Positions 41,954-51,083 are shown, numbered from the stretch's first letter. The stretch: DNA of 64,000 nt from UBA1672 sp964351365 (GCA_964351365.1 CAYGNP010000008.1:1-64000), one strand, 5' to 3'. A program made the numbers and translations. Notes: generated by a model not told the origin, from the sequence alone.

Positions 41954-42451
41954 CTAAAGATTTGCTGTGGCTTTAATTAATTCATCTGTTAAAACGAGTT
42001 TGGCCTTGGTCAGGGCGGTAAAAGAAATTTGTTCTTCGCCTGTGTCTGTTGTTATTAAAACCGTATCGTCTTCAATACCTTTTATAATGCCGCGAAAGCG
42101 TTTTTGTCCGTTTTCGTTGGGCATGAGTGTTTCGAGTTTTGCTTCAAATCCTGTGTATGACTTGAAATCTTCTTTACTGATAAGCAAGCGGTCAATGCCG
42201 GGTGAGCTGACCTCAAGGCGGTAGGCGCTGCTGATCGGGTCTTCGACGTCTAAAACGGCGGAGATTGCGCGGCTTATTTTTGCGGCGTCATCAATGCCCA
42301 AATTTTTTGTTTTTGGGTCTTCTGCCATGACTTGCAGGGTTGATGCACCCCCATCACCAATGACTTTTATACGGTGCAGCGAAAACCCGAGATCCTCGAT
42401 CACGGGGGAAATGAGATTTGCAATTCTTTGTTCCAGCGGTGTATAGCGCAC
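41954..42451 (-). CDS. rimP: Ribosome maturation factor RimP
   Basis: 165 residues. LISPVIEDLGFSLHRIKV, DDAAKISRAISAVLDVEDPI and YRLEVSSPGIDRLL are diagnostic; the C-terminal SH3-like part includes FRGIIKGIEDDTVLI. Assists 30S assembly. First gene of rimP-nusA-infB; 112 bases separate it from trmB. Confidence 0.94.
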   Translation of the reverse strand: MRYTPLEQRIANLISPVIEDLGFSLHRIKVIGDGGASTLQVMAEDPKTKNLGIDDAAKISRAISAVLDVEDPISSAYRLEVSSPGIDRLLISKEDFKSYTGFEAKLETLMPNENGQKRFRGIIKGIEDDTVLITTDTGEEQISFTALTKAKLVLTDELIKATANL

Positions 42452-42563
42452 TGTTTCTCACTCTTGTACTTAGTTTATTGGGCATTAAAAAAGGCGGGTC
42501 TCTTTTGAGCCCACCGTATCTTAATGACCGGATATTTGAGATTTTTATACTCTTTGGCTGATC

Positions 42564-43301
42564 TTAATGCAAGTGTTTTCTGTGAAAAATCAGGTAGACC
42601 ATTTTTTTTGTGCCTTTTGCGCCTTTCTTCTCGTAGCGCGTGGATATCCAGTTTTGCGGGGGATTTTCCCAATCGTCTTTGCTCTTCGCTAACCAAGTGA
42701 AGGCGGGGTGGTTTATGGTTTGGGTGCACATCCAGTTGGCGAGGTCTTCAACATCGGTTGTCAGGATGAGCGGCGCTCCGGGCTTGAGGATGCGGGCGAA
42801 AATATCCAGATTTTCCTGGTTGATGATGCGGCGCTTGTGGTGGCGTTTTTTATGCCATGGGTCGGGGTTGAGAATATATAATCTATCAAGGCTTTGGTCT
42901 TTCAGGGATTTTGCAATGATCATTCCGTCATCATCTATCACGCGGATGTTTGAGAGATCGTCCTTTTTAACTGTGTTTAGAAAATCCGCGAGGCCGTTCA
43001 TAAAGGGTTCAGCGCCGAGGAAGCCTGTGTCAGGTTTTTGTTTGAAGTCCTGCGCGAGGCGCTCGCCATGGCCAAAGCCGATTTCCAGCCAAAATTGCGT
43101 GAATGGTTTATCGAACAGGCTTTGCGGGGCGGTTTGGCCGTCCTGATTTAAAATTTCTTTTGAAATCTGGATTTTTGGCAGGACGGTATTATATGCCTCA
43201 AGGCGTTCGCCTTTTAAGGCGCGACCCTGGCGCCTACCAAAAAGACCCCGCTGCCTTGGCGCGGAGTCTTTCGAATGTATTGTTGTGCTGCGTTTTGACA
43301 T
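42564..43301 (-). CDS. trmB: tRNA (guanine-N7-)-methyltransferase
   Basis: 245 residues. Methylates G46 of the tRNA variable loop with S-adenosylmethionine. SAM site in FWLEIGFGHGERL, catalytic ILNPDPWHKKRHHKRRI, and C-terminal STRYEKKG. The start overlaps metK stop by one base, tying SAM use to SAM synthesis, a common alphaproteobacterial arrangement. Confidence 0.96.
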   Translation of the reverse strand: MSKRSTTIHSKDSAPRQRGLFGRRQGRALKGERLEAYNTVLPKIQISKEILNQDGQTAPQSLFDKPFTQFWLEIGFGHGERLAQDFKQKPDTGFLGAEPFMNGLADFLNTVKKDDLSNIRVIDDDGMIIAKSLKDQSLDRLYILNPDPWHKKRHHKRRIINQENLDIFARILKPGAPLILTTDVEDLANWMCTQTINHPAFTWLAKSKDDWENPPQNWISTRYEKKGAKGTKKMVYLIFHRKHLH

Positions 43302-44485
43302 TAGCCAATAATGCGCTGCAATTCCTCAACGAGGTCGGTTTTTTCCCATGAGAATCCGCCGTCTGCGTCTGGCTTGCGACCAAAGTGGCCATAAGCGGAG
43401 GTGCGCTCATATATTGGCTTATTCAGCTGCAGATGCTCACGGATGCCGCGCGGGGAGAGGTTGACGAGCTGCTTGAGCGCTTCGACAATTACTTTCTCGG
43501 GGGCTGTGCCTGTTCCGTGGGTGTTCAGGTATACGGAGAGCGGCTTTGATACGCCGATCGCGTAGGAAAGCTGAATTGTACAGCCATCAGCATAGCCTGC
43601 TGCAACGACGTTTTTCGCAAGGTAGCGGGCGGCGTAAGCCGCAGAGCGGTCAACTTTTGTAGGGTCCTTGCCGGAGAATGCGCCGCCGCCATGGGGCGCT
43701 GAGCCGCCATAGGTGTCAACGATGATCTTGCGGCCTGTCAATCCGCAGTCACCAACGGGGCCGCCAATCACGAATCGACCAGTCGGGTTGATGTAGATTT
43801 CCTCTTCCGCGGGCATCCAACCATCGGGCAGGGTTTTTTTGATATACGGGATTACAAGGTTACGCACGTCTTGCTGGCTCATGCCTTCTGCGTGCTGGGT
43901 TGAAACGACAACAGATTTCGCGGCAACTGGGCGGTCGTTCTTATATTCCAGAGTAACCTGTGATTTTGCATCAGGCTCGATTCCTTTTAGATTACCCGCG
44001 CGGCGGTCTTCAGCCATATGGCGAAGAATTTTGTGCGAGTAATAAATAGCAGCAGGCATCAGGTCTTCAGTTTCTGTGCACGCATAGCCAAACATAATAC
44101 CCTGGTCGCCTGCGCCTTCGTCTTTGTCCGCGTTGGCATTACCATCAACACCTTGCGCGATATCAACAGATTGCTTGTGAAGCTTAACATCAATATTCAC
44201 AGTCTTATAGCTGAAGCCTTCTTGGTCATAGCCTATGGATTTAATCGCATCACGCGCAGCTTGCTCAATTTTTTCCTTTGTAACGCTCTCCGGGCCGCGT
44301 GTTTCACCGGCGATAACGACGGTATCTGTTGTTACGAGAGTTTCACACGCCACACGGGATTGATTGTCAGCCTTCATGTACAAGTCTAAAACGGCATCAG
44401 AGATGCGGTCACAGATTTTATCCGGGTGACCTTCTGATACTGATTCACTTGTGAAAATATAATCGGTTAGCGCTTTTTGCTGCAT
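43301..44485 (-). CDS. metK: S-adenosylmethionine synthase
   Basis: 394 residues from ATG 44485, chosen because AGGA stands 8 bases upstream; the ATG 21 bases earlier lacks one. FTSESVSEGHPDKICDRISD, GAGDQGIMFGYA, and GGGAFSGKDPTKVDRSAAYA hold the ATP, Met and metal sites. I looked for a SAM riboswitch in the leader (44486-44558) and see no recognisable one. Confidence 0.97.
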   Translation of the reverse strand: MQQKALTDYIFTSESVSEGHPDKICDRISDAVLDLYMKADNQSRVACETLVTTDTVVIAGETRGPESVTKEKIEQAARDAIKSIGYDQEGFSYKTVNIDVKLHKQSVDIAQGVDGNANADKDEGAGDQGIMFGYACTETEDLMPAAIYYSHKILRHMAEDRRAGNLKGIEPDAKSQVTLEYKNDRPVAAKSVVVSTQHAEGMSQQDVRNLVIPYIKKTLPDGWMPAEEEIYINPTGRFVIGGPVGDCGLTGRKIIVDTYGGSAPHGGGAFSGKDPTKVDRSAAYAARYLAKNVVAAGYADGCTIQLSYAIGVSKPLSVYLNTHGTGTAPEKVIVEALKQLVNLSPRGIREHLQLNKPIYERTSAYGHFGRKPDADGGFSWEKTDLVEELQRIIG

Positions 44486-44558
44486 AGCTTGTCCTGAATA
44501 TGGCATAAATTTTTGCTCACTTTTTAGAGTTAATGAATATGATCTGTGACCCTAGACC

Positions 44559-44583
44559 AAAAAAAAGGCTTTGTTCAAGCCTT
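44559..44583 (-). terminator. Rho-independent terminator after the XRE regulator
   Basis: On the minus strand AAGGCTT-GAACA-AAGCCTT followed by eight T. It ends the regulator transcript 28 bases after its stop and separates it from metK. Confidence 0.85.
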
Positions 44584-44611
44584 AATCTTTAAAATGAAGT
44601 TATTTTGTTAT

Positions 44612-45070
44612 TTAAGACATATTTTTAACCATGGTTTTAACCATCTTTAGAATGTCTTTGCGTTTTTTTTCATCATCAACGGAATAATATGAGCGCACCA
44701 AATCAATTGTTTCTTTTTGCGTCATGAGATCCTCAGGGATGTTTTTTGAATGATCAGGAGCAGAGTTAAATCCTTGCTGTTTGTTATCAGACATACCGTA
44801 GATTGCTTTTTGAGCGCTTATGCCAGGAAGGCCATCATAAAAATAATCTATGGAGACTTCGAGAAGTTTACTGAAGCTATAAAGCCTGCTTGCACTGATT
44901 CTGTTTGAGCCACGCTCATATTTTTGAACTTGCTGGAATGTTACACCAATATGTTCTGCTAGTTTTTCCTGACTAAGACCAATTAAAATGCGCCTGTTTT
45001 TGAGTTGTTTTCCAACATGTTTATCAATGATGTCGGGAACACCTTTTGTTTTTCTGATATTTTCTGTCAT
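44612..45070 (-). CDS. XRE-family transcriptional regulator
   Basis: 152 residues. Helix-turn-helix at about 19-75: QLKNRRILIGLSQEKLAEHI and GVTFQQVQKYERGSNRISAS. C-terminal 75 residues lysine-rich, no known domain. An XRE gene of this type is conserved beside metK/lnt in many alphaproteobacteria. Target unknown; an inverted repeat at 45151-45182 upstream may be its own operator. Confidence 0.9.
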   Translation of the reverse strand: MTENIRKTKGVPDIIDKHVGKQLKNRRILIGLSQEKLAEHIGVTFQQVQKYERGSNRISASRLYSFSKLLEVSIDYFYDGLPGISAQKAIYGMSDNKQQGFNSAPDHSKNIPEDLMTQKETIDLVRSYYSVDDEKKRKDILKMVKTMVKNMS

Positions 45071-45150
45071 TATTTAACCTAATGTAATCAACTAATTCTC
45101 ATGTTCACATGATGGATATGTGCAATAAAAGATAGTTATATCAAGAACAC

Positions 45151-45182
45151 ATTGGTATGCAATACATCTTAAGTATACCAAT
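45151..45182. promoter_or_regulatory. Inverted repeat upstream of the XRE regulator
   Basis: ATTGGTAT (45151-45158) and ATACCAAT (45175-45182), perfect 8-base arms, 16-base spacer (centre-to-centre 24). Sits about 80 bases before the regulator start in a very A+T-rich 199-base gap; candidate operator for a dimer binding two turns of the helix. Confidence 0.4.
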
Positions 45183-45269
45183 TATAAAATGTACAATCAT
45201 AACTTGTTTTTGTATATTTTTTGTCTTTTTGATAAGTAATAGTAATTAATTTTTTGATGATTATTTTCA

Positions 45270-46691
45270 TTACTTTAAATTACTATTTTCTATATTTTTA
45301 TATATTGTTTGTATCATTCGTCCTTTCTTTTGCAGCTCTATGTGCTGCGTTATTTCGCCTGTGGGGCTTATGGCCGCACTTATTCCTGTGTTGGCGCTTC
45401 TGAATACGGGAATACCTGTTTCTATGGCCCGGAATTGTGCCTGAACCAGATGCTGGTAGGGGCCTGGGCTGTTGCCATACCAGCCATCATTTGTAACATT
45501 TATAATAAAATCCGGTTTTTTATTTTCTGCAGATATTGATTTTCCCGGAAAAATTATCTCGTAGCATACTAATGGGCTGAATTTTATATTGTCACTAATC
45601 TGTATTGTTTGTGGTCCTGCGCCTGCGTCAAATCCTGAGAAGCCAACAATGGGGGAGATATCAAAAATATTTGACAGGGGCATATACTCTCCGAAGGGCA
45701 CCAGATGTGATTTATGATATATGTCGATAATGTCTGCATTTTTGTTCATCACAAGAATACTATTGTAATATTTACTGTCTTGCTTCAGTAATGCCCCGGT
45801 AACCAAATAGGCTTCGTCTGGGTAAGTTTGCAGCATTTCTCTTATAATATTCATGGCCCAAGGCGCATCTAATATGTCTTGTGCAATTGCAGTTTCAGGC
45901 CAAATGATAATGTGGGATTTTGCATCAGATACTTTGTAGCGCGAGAGTTCTGTAAGATCCATAAAATGCTGCACGCGTTTTTCGCCATCCCATTTTTCGT
46001 TTTGAGGTATATTGGGCTGGATGAGGACGATTTCAGTTTCTGTTTTTTGGGCAGTCTTGCTTGCTATCTTTTTTAATCCGTAAGTATAGCATGCTGCAAA
46101 ACTAAGGATTGCAGTTGCTATTGTAAAAAATTTTTTACTTTTTCGCGTTTCGTAACATATAATTGCAGGAGCCAAGGCCCAAAATATAGTTATTGTGTTC
46201 AATACATAAATGTTATGCAGCGCAGCAATTTGTGCAATTTGCGGGATACTTATCCAGGTATATCCGAACAGGTTCCAAGGGAATCCTGTAAAGAGATGGC
46301 CGCGCGCAAATTCGGATGATGCCAGTATAATAGAAAAAATTGCTGCAGTGCCCAAGGTTGATTTATTTTTGCACATTATGTGATAAAAAGTGCAGGCCAA
46401 GGCTGTAAAGATTGATAATATTATGGGTAATCCTGATACGGCGAGCGGCCAGGCCCACCAATAGGGGTTGTCCTCTACGAGCAGGGCGTTGCCTATCCAG
46501 TAAAGGCTGAAGCCGAAATAGCCAAGGGAGAAGCTAAAGCCTGTGAGGGCGGCTGTGTGTTTGCTCTTTGCCTGCGCTAGGATTAAGTAAAATCCGCTCA
46601 GGCCGACAAATAATGCCGGCCAGAAATTGGCAGGAGCCATCGAAAGCGCCGCGAATGCGCCAAGGGTGAAAACGATCAGAAGCTGTTTCAT
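45270..46691 (-). CDS. lnt: Apolipoprotein N-acyltransferase
   Basis: 473 residues. N-terminal half with about six membrane helices, then a nitrilase-fold periplasmic domain that adds the third acyl chain to lipoproteins. Catalytic Glu in IIWPETAIAQD, Lys in GALLKQDSKYYNS, Cys in SPLVCYEIIFPG. Lower G+C toward the 3' end. Starts 17 bases after corC. Confidence 0.95.
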   Translation of the reverse strand: MKQLLIVFTLGAFAALSMAPANFWPALFVGLSGFYLILAQAKSKHTAALTGFSFSLGYFGFSLYWIGNALLVEDNPYWWAWPLAVSGLPIILSIFTALACTFYHIMCKNKSTLGTAAIFSIILASSEFARGHLFTGFPWNLFGYTWISIPQIAQIAALHNIYVLNTITIFWALAPAIICYETRKSKKFFTIATAILSFAACYTYGLKKIASKTAQKTETEIVLIQPNIPQNEKWDGEKRVQHFMDLTELSRYKVSDAKSHIIIWPETAIAQDILDAPWAMNIIREMLQTYPDEAYLVTGALLKQDSKYYNSILVMNKNADIIDIYHKSHLVPFGEYMPLSNIFDISPIVGFSGFDAGAGPQTIQISDNIKFSPLVCYEIIFPGKSISAENKKPDFIINVTNDGWYGNSPGPYQHLVQAQFRAIETGIPVFRSANTGISAAISPTGEITQHIELQKKGRMIQTIYKNIENSNLK

Positions 46692-46708
46692 TGTTTTGTC
46701 TTGTGGCG

Positions 46709-47656
46709 TTAAGCTGTCAGGCTTGGAATGTTATGGATAGACAGGCGGTTGACGCGGCGCGGGTCGGCGTCTAAAACCTCAAATTTCATGCCGCTTTCGT
46801 GCTTCAGGATTTCACCGCGGGCGGGTACTCGCCCGGCGAGGTAAAACACCAGGCCGCCAAGGGTATCGTTGTCTTCACGTTCTTCCTCGTTGAGTAGCTG
46901 GCCGAATATTTCTTCGAATTCATAGAGCTCTAGGCGGGCATCTACAGTAATTGAGCCGTCGCTGTGGGTTATGATTTCAGGCTGGCCGTCGGGGGTGTAT
47001 TCGTCATCAATTTCGCCGACGATGGCCTCAATGACGTCGCCAATGGTGACAAGGCCGTCAATACCACCAAATTCATCGACAACCAGCACCATATGCTTCT
47101 TGGTTATGCGCATTTGTAAGAGCAGGTCGAGGACATGCATTGCGGGGGAAATGATTGGTATATCGCGGGTTAGGGCCTTGAGGTCAATATGCTCCCCGCG
47201 GGCCAGGGTGGCCAGTATGTCTTTAACGTGGACTGTGCCGATTACGTTATCCAGTGTGTCTTTATAGACCGGGATGCGGCTATACTGGCGCTCGGAGAGG
47301 AGGGCCAGAAGCTCGTTTTCGTTGGTGTCGTGGCTGATGGCAATGATGTCGGCGCGGGGGATCATAACGTCCATGGCCATCATGTCCCGCAGCTCAAGAA
47401 CGTTGGAAATCAGGGTTTTTTCGTGGGCAGATATAGATGGTTCGGTGCGTTTCCCGTTATCGTCTTCCTCTATATACCCCTCGATTGTCTCGCGCAGGGT
47501 GGTGTCCGGCCTTGGTGAGAAGAGGTTCACAACCTTTCCCCAGACGCCCGGTTTTTCCGTCGGTACGGCATTATTCTTGTGATAGGCCCCGCCGCTATAG
47601 GGGAGGGGGGCGGATATACTTGATGATTCTTCTGCTTTTTCAGACATTTTCAACAT
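46709..47656 (-). CDS. corC: CorC/TlyC-family CBS-domain protein
   Basis: 315 residues. Two CBS domains (MIPRADIIAISHDTNENELL; ITKKHMVLVVDEFGGIDGLV) followed by the CorC_HlyC domain (DGSITVDARLELYEFEEIFG). No membrane DUF21 part. Family roles include divalent cation (Mg/Co) handling. ATG 47647 is an alternative start. No good ribosome binding site; a parS site lies 21 bases upstream. Confidence 0.9.
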   Translation of the reverse strand: MLKMSEKAEESSSISAPLPYSGGAYHKNNAVPTEKPGVWGKVVNLFSPRPDTTLRETIEGYIEEDDNGKRTEPSISAHEKTLISNVLELRDMMAMDVMIPRADIIAISHDTNENELLALLSERQYSRIPVYKDTLDNVIGTVHVKDILATLARGEHIDLKALTRDIPIISPAMHVLDLLLQMRITKKHMVLVVDEFGGIDGLVTIGDVIEAIVGEIDDEYTPDGQPEIITHSDGSITVDARLELYEFEEIFGQLLNEEEREDNDTLGGLVFYLAGRVPARGEILKHESGMKFEVLDADPRRVNRLSIHNIPSLTA

Positions 47657-47677
47657 AATGTTATTTTGTTCACGTTA

Positions 47678-47693
47678 TGTTTCACGTGAAACA
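47678..47693. other. parS chromosome-segregation site
   Basis: TGTTTCACGTGAAACA, a perfect match to the 16-base ParB-binding consensus, flanked by A and T so that the palindrome is 18 bases. Lies in the 61-base gap between ybeY and corC. ParB loads and spreads from such sites, and they cluster near the replication origin, so this window is probably origin-proximal. No parA or parB is in the window. Confidence 0.9.
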
Positions 47694-47717
47694 TTTTTAA
47701 ATTATTACACAAAATTC

Positions 47718-48203
47718 TCAGGATTCATAAGGATTTTTTATATTTAAGGCCCTTAAGATTAATATTTCCATATTTTCCATTTTATCGGCGTCCTCATCGT
47801 TTTCATGATCATAGTGCAGTAAGTGTAAACATCCGTGGATAAGCATGTGGGTGTAGTGGTGCATAAAATCCTTGCTTTGCTCTAAAGCTTCGTTACGTAT
47901 CGTATCATATGAAATTATGATGTCGCCGAGGCTTAAGTGCGGTATGGCGGCGAAATCTTCAGTGCTCTCGGTCTGTGGGAAAGAGAGCACGTTTGTTGGT
48001 TTATCTTTGCCGCGGTAGTCGCGGTTCAGATTCTGGATGAAAGGGTCATTGGCCAGAACAAGGCTGATTTCAATATTGCCATTGCTTGTATGAGTGTATT
48101 TAAAGATTGTTTCAATGAGCGTTTGTGTTGATTCCTGCAAATCAGGAACTGCCGTGTTCCAGCGAGGATCTTCGATGAGTATATCCAGATCAACCTCAGG
48201 CAT
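47718..48203 (-). CDS. ybeY: Endoribonuclease YbeY
   Basis: 161 residues. Zinc site HGCLHLLHYDH (H-x3-H-x5-H), preceded by RDYRGKDKPTNVLSFP. Needed for 16S rRNA 3' maturation and ribosome quality control. Its start overlaps the phoH stop by one base. Confidence 0.95.
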   Translation of the reverse strand: MPEVDLDILIEDPRWNTAVPDLQESTQTLIETIFKYTHTSNGNIEISLVLANDPFIQNLNRDYRGKDKPTNVLSFPQTESTEDFAAIPHLSLGDIIISYDTIRNEALEQSKDFMHHYTHMLIHGCLHLLHYDHENDEDADKMENMEILILRALNIKNPYES

Positions 48204-49153
48204 TATCGGCCTTCATAGGCAGCGATGATTTTTTTGACAAGGCCGTGACGGATGACATCATCGCCAGTAAAGCGCATAAAGCCAATTTCCGGTACATCTT
48301 TTAGAATACTGATGGCTTCGCCGAGCCCTGAGGGGACGTGTTTGGGCAAATCGGTCTGGGTTTCATCGCCGTTGATCACCATGTGAGAGGCCTCACCCAT
48401 GCGGGTCAAGAACATCTGCATCTGGCCGCTGGTGGTATTTTGCGCCTCGTCGAGAATAACGAAGGAATGTGCGAGCGTGCGCCCGCGCATGAACGCGAGC
48501 GGGGCAATTTCAATTTCGCCGATTTCCATTTTTTTGACCAGAAATTCAAAGGGCAGCATGTCCTGAAGTGCATCATAAATGGGGCGCAGGTAGGGGTCGA
48601 TTTTTTCCTTCATATCGCCGGGGAGGAAGCCAAGATTTTCACCGGCCTCGACGGCGGGTCGGCAGAATACAAGGCGTTCTACTGTGCCTTTGAGGTACAT
48701 ATCCACGCCAGCCGCAACGGAGAGGTAGGTTTTTCCGGTTCCAGCGGGACCAAGGCCGAAGACCATGTCTTTTGATTGTATCAGGTCAAGATATTTGGCC
48801 TGATTGGGCGAGCGTGGCGCGATAGATTTATTTTTGGTTTTTATCAGTTGCTTGGGCGGGGGAGATTTATCGGCTTTTTTCTTATCTTCACAGCTGAAGC
48901 GCAGTTCGGCGTCAATATCGGCGCGGGTTATGGTTTTCAGCTCTCCGTTTTTGAGGCGCGTATGAAGAGATTCGAGCACTGATTGTGCGCGGTTGAGGGC
49001 GTCTGGATTTCCGCTCATGCGCAGCAAATTGCCGCGATCAGATATGTTTATCTCAAGCTTTTGCTCAAGATACGTGAGATGATCGTTATATTCGCCGAAT
49101 ATAAGCGGAACAAGGTCGTGATCAGAGAATTCTATGGTTAAATCTTGCTGCAT
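48203..49153 (-). CDS. phoH: PhoH-family ATPase
   Basis: 316 residues. Walker A LGPAGTGKTYLSVAAGV, LVFCRPAVEAGENLGFLPG, and Walker B SFVILDEAQNTTSGQM; N-terminal KH-like part. PhoH-like ATPases are linked to RNA metabolism with YbeY. The -10 TATAAT lies only about 12 bases before the ATG and no ribosome binding site is seen, so the message may be leaderless. Confidence 0.94.
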   Translation of the reverse strand: MQQDLTIEFSDHDLVPLIFGEYNDHLTYLEQKLEINISDRGNLLRMSGNPDALNRAQSVLESLHTRLKNGELKTITRADIDAELRFSCEDKKKADKSPPPKQLIKTKNKSIAPRSPNQAKYLDLIQSKDMVFGLGPAGTGKTYLSVAAGVDMYLKGTVERLVFCRPAVEAGENLGFLPGDMKEKIDPYLRPIYDALQDMLPFEFLVKKMEIGEIEIAPLAFMRGRTLAHSFVILDEAQNTTSGQMQMFLTRMGEASHMVINGDETQTDLPKHVPSGLGEAISILKDVPEIGFMRFTGDDVIRHGLVKKIIAAYEGR

Positions 49154-49163
49154 TCTTATGCGG

Positions 49164-49169
49164 ATTATA
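49164..49169 (-). promoter_or_regulatory. Consensus -10 box of phoH
   Basis: TATAAT on the minus strand, ten bases before the phoH ATG. A transcript starting about 7 bases beyond it would have a leader of roughly 0-5 bases. The -35 region is not clear. Confidence 0.45.
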
Positions 49170-49271
49170 GCACATAAAAGGTGAATAAAACGATAAATTT
49201 GAAGGATATTGATTTGTTGTGCGTATAAGGTTGATAGTGTTTATATGTAACTTTTTGTAAATGGGTGTTTT

Positions 49272-49685
49272 ATGAATAAATTTAGAGCTTTGTGTCTTTT
49301 TTCTCTGGTTTTTATGATTTCAGGTTGCGGGCCGTCCTATAAGACCACGTATCGTTTTTCAGCTCCGCCTACTGATATCGGAAAGACCTGCGCACGCAGT
49401 TGCCTTGAGGAGTTGCAGGCGTGCCGGGCAACATGTAAGAAGGAAATTTCGGACTGTAAAAATATTCAGGATTTAAAGGCAGATAATGATTATCTGCAGT
49501 ATGCGAATGACCGTTTAAGAGAAGGCAAAGAGGTTGATAAACAGAAGTACCAGTTCCGTAGTTACAGTTCCTGCAACATGAATTGTGAGGACGGGTGCGA
49601 AAGTAGTCATAGAATTTGCCATGTGAATTGTGGCGGCGATGTGATTGAGCAAACGATATGTACTGCGCGTTGTGATCAAATCTAA
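49272..49685 (+). CDS. Cysteine-rich lipoprotein with repeated CX3C motifs
   Basis: 137 residues; lipobox ISGC at about residue 19. The mature part has twelve further cysteines, mostly as CX3C pairs: CARSC, CRATC (plus DC) in a first helix block, then CNMNC, EDGC, CHVNC and CTARC in a second, separated by a charged helical linker (NDYLQYANDRLREGK). The pattern resembles disulfide-linked helical hairpins. No family recognised. It lies between miaB and phoH on the opposite strand, ending 3 bases from the miaB stop. Confidence 0.7.
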   Translation: MNKFRALCLFSLVFMISGCGPSYKTTYRFSAPPTDIGKTCARSCLEELQACRATCKKEISDCKNIQDLKADNDYLQYANDRLREGKEVDKQKYQFRSYSSCNMNCEDGCESSHRICHVNCGGDVIEQTICTARCDQI

Positions 49686-49688
49686 GGC

Positions 49689-51038
49689 TTAAGCGGCTTC
49701 GTCTTCGTGGAGTATGATTTCGCCGGTGAGGGAATTATCAAAGGCGTTGGTGATTTTGACATCGATGATGTTGCCGATCAGGCGGTCGTTGCCATTGACA
49801 TAGACGGACTGGAAGTAGGGGCTGCGGCCACTTAGCTGGCCGGGCTTTTTGCCCTTACGGTCGAAGAGGATGGGCAGGGTTTGTCCTTCGCAGGTTTTGT
49901 TAAAGGCGGCCTGTTGTTCATTAATCAGGGCTTGAAAACGCTGGAGGCGTTGATCGGCAATGTGGTCTGGCACGAGGGCGGCCTGAATGCTCGCAGCCGG
50001 GGTTCCGGGGCGCGCGCTGTATTTGAAGGAATAGCACGAGGCGTAACCTACATCGCGGGCGAGTTGCATTGTGTCTTCAAAATCTTGCTCTGTCTCGCCG
50101 GGAAAGCCAATGATAAAATCAGACGAAAAGGCGATATTGGGGCGCAGCTTTCTGAGGCGCGCGATAATATCGCGGTACAGGTCGGCGTTATGCTTGCGGT
50201 TCATGGCCTCGAGGATGCGATCTGATCCGCTTTGGACGGGCAAGTGCAGGAAGGGCATGAGTTTTTCAATTTCGCCGTGGGCGTTGATCAGGTCGTCATC
50301 CATATCGCGCGGGTGCGAGGTGGAATAGCGGATGCGCTCCAGGCCTTTTATGTCTGCAATTTTGTAAATGAGATCGGCCAAGCCCCAAATTGTGCCGTCT
50401 GCGCCGGTGCCGTGATAGGCATTTACATTCTGGCCAAGGAGGATGATCTCCAGCGCGCCTTGATCGACGAGGCGGTGGGCTTCGTTGATGATATCCTGAG
50501 CGGGACGGGAGTATTCTGCGCCGCGTGTGTAGGGCACAACGCAGAAGGTACAGAATTTATCGCAGCCTTCTTGTATCGATAGATACGCGCTTGCGCCCTC
50601 TATGGTGTGTTGCTCGGGAAGGTGGTCGAATTTTGAGATGGCCGGGAATTCGGTGTTGACGACACGCTCGTGCCCTGATGCCTTGAGCACCATTTCGGGG
50701 AGCTCGTGGTAAGTTTGTGGGCCGAAGACCATATCAACATAAGGTGCGCGCTGGAGGATGAAATCCCCTTCTGCCTGCGCGACGCATCCGGCTACGGCGA
50801 TCATTGTGCCGGGCTTTTTGTCCTTGTGAGGTTTTAGGCGGCCAAGCTCGGAGAAGACTTTATCGGTGGCTTTTTCACGGATGTGACAGGTGTTCAGGAT
50901 AATCATATCCGCGCCGTCGGGGGTGTCCACGGGCTTGTAACCCAGGCCAGACAGGATATCGGCCATACGGTTTGAATCGTAGACATTCATCTGGCAGCCC
51001 CAGGTTTTGATAAAGAGTTTCTTGTGCTTATCACTCAT
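49689..51038 (-). CDS. miaB: tRNA-2-methylthio-N6-isopentenyladenosine synthase
   Basis: 449 residues. Radical-SAM methylthiotransferase acting on A37. UPF0004 domain (KTWGCQMNVYDSNRMADIL), radical-SAM cysteines in EGCDKFCTFCVVPYTRG, and the C-terminal TRAM domain (LSGRSPYFQSVYVNG). Depends on Fe-S clusters supplied by Suf. Confidence 0.97.
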   Translation of the reverse strand: MSDKHKKLFIKTWGCQMNVYDSNRMADILSGLGYKPVDTPDGADMIILNTCHIREKATDKVFSELGRLKPHKDKKPGTMIAVAGCVAQAEGDFILQRAPYVDMVFGPQTYHELPEMVLKASGHERVVNTEFPAISKFDHLPEQHTIEGASAYLSIQEGCDKFCTFCVVPYTRGAEYSRPAQDIINEAHRLVDQGALEIILLGQNVNAYHGTGADGTIWGLADLIYKIADIKGLERIRYSTSHPRDMDDDLINAHGEIEKLMPFLHLPVQSGSDRILEAMNRKHNADLYRDIIARLRKLRPNIAFSSDFIIGFPGETEQDFEDTMQLARDVGYASCYSFKYSARPGTPAASIQAALVPDHIADQRLQRFQALINEQQAAFNKTCEGQTLPILFDRKGKKPGQLSGRSPYFQSVYVNGNDRLIGNIIDVKITNAFDNSLTGEIILHEDEAA

Positions 51039-51083
51039 AATGGATATTCTTTAACCACAAAATAGCCTCAGGAGGCAAGTGTT

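Noticed and set aside
42475..42729. Minus-strand frame in the trmB-rimP region
   Set aside because: Mostly overlaps trmB in another frame and lacks a ribosome binding site and family match.
44486..44558. SAM riboswitch before metK
   Set aside because: Only about 70 bases remain after the terminator and none of the SAM riboswitch cores I know can be recognised.
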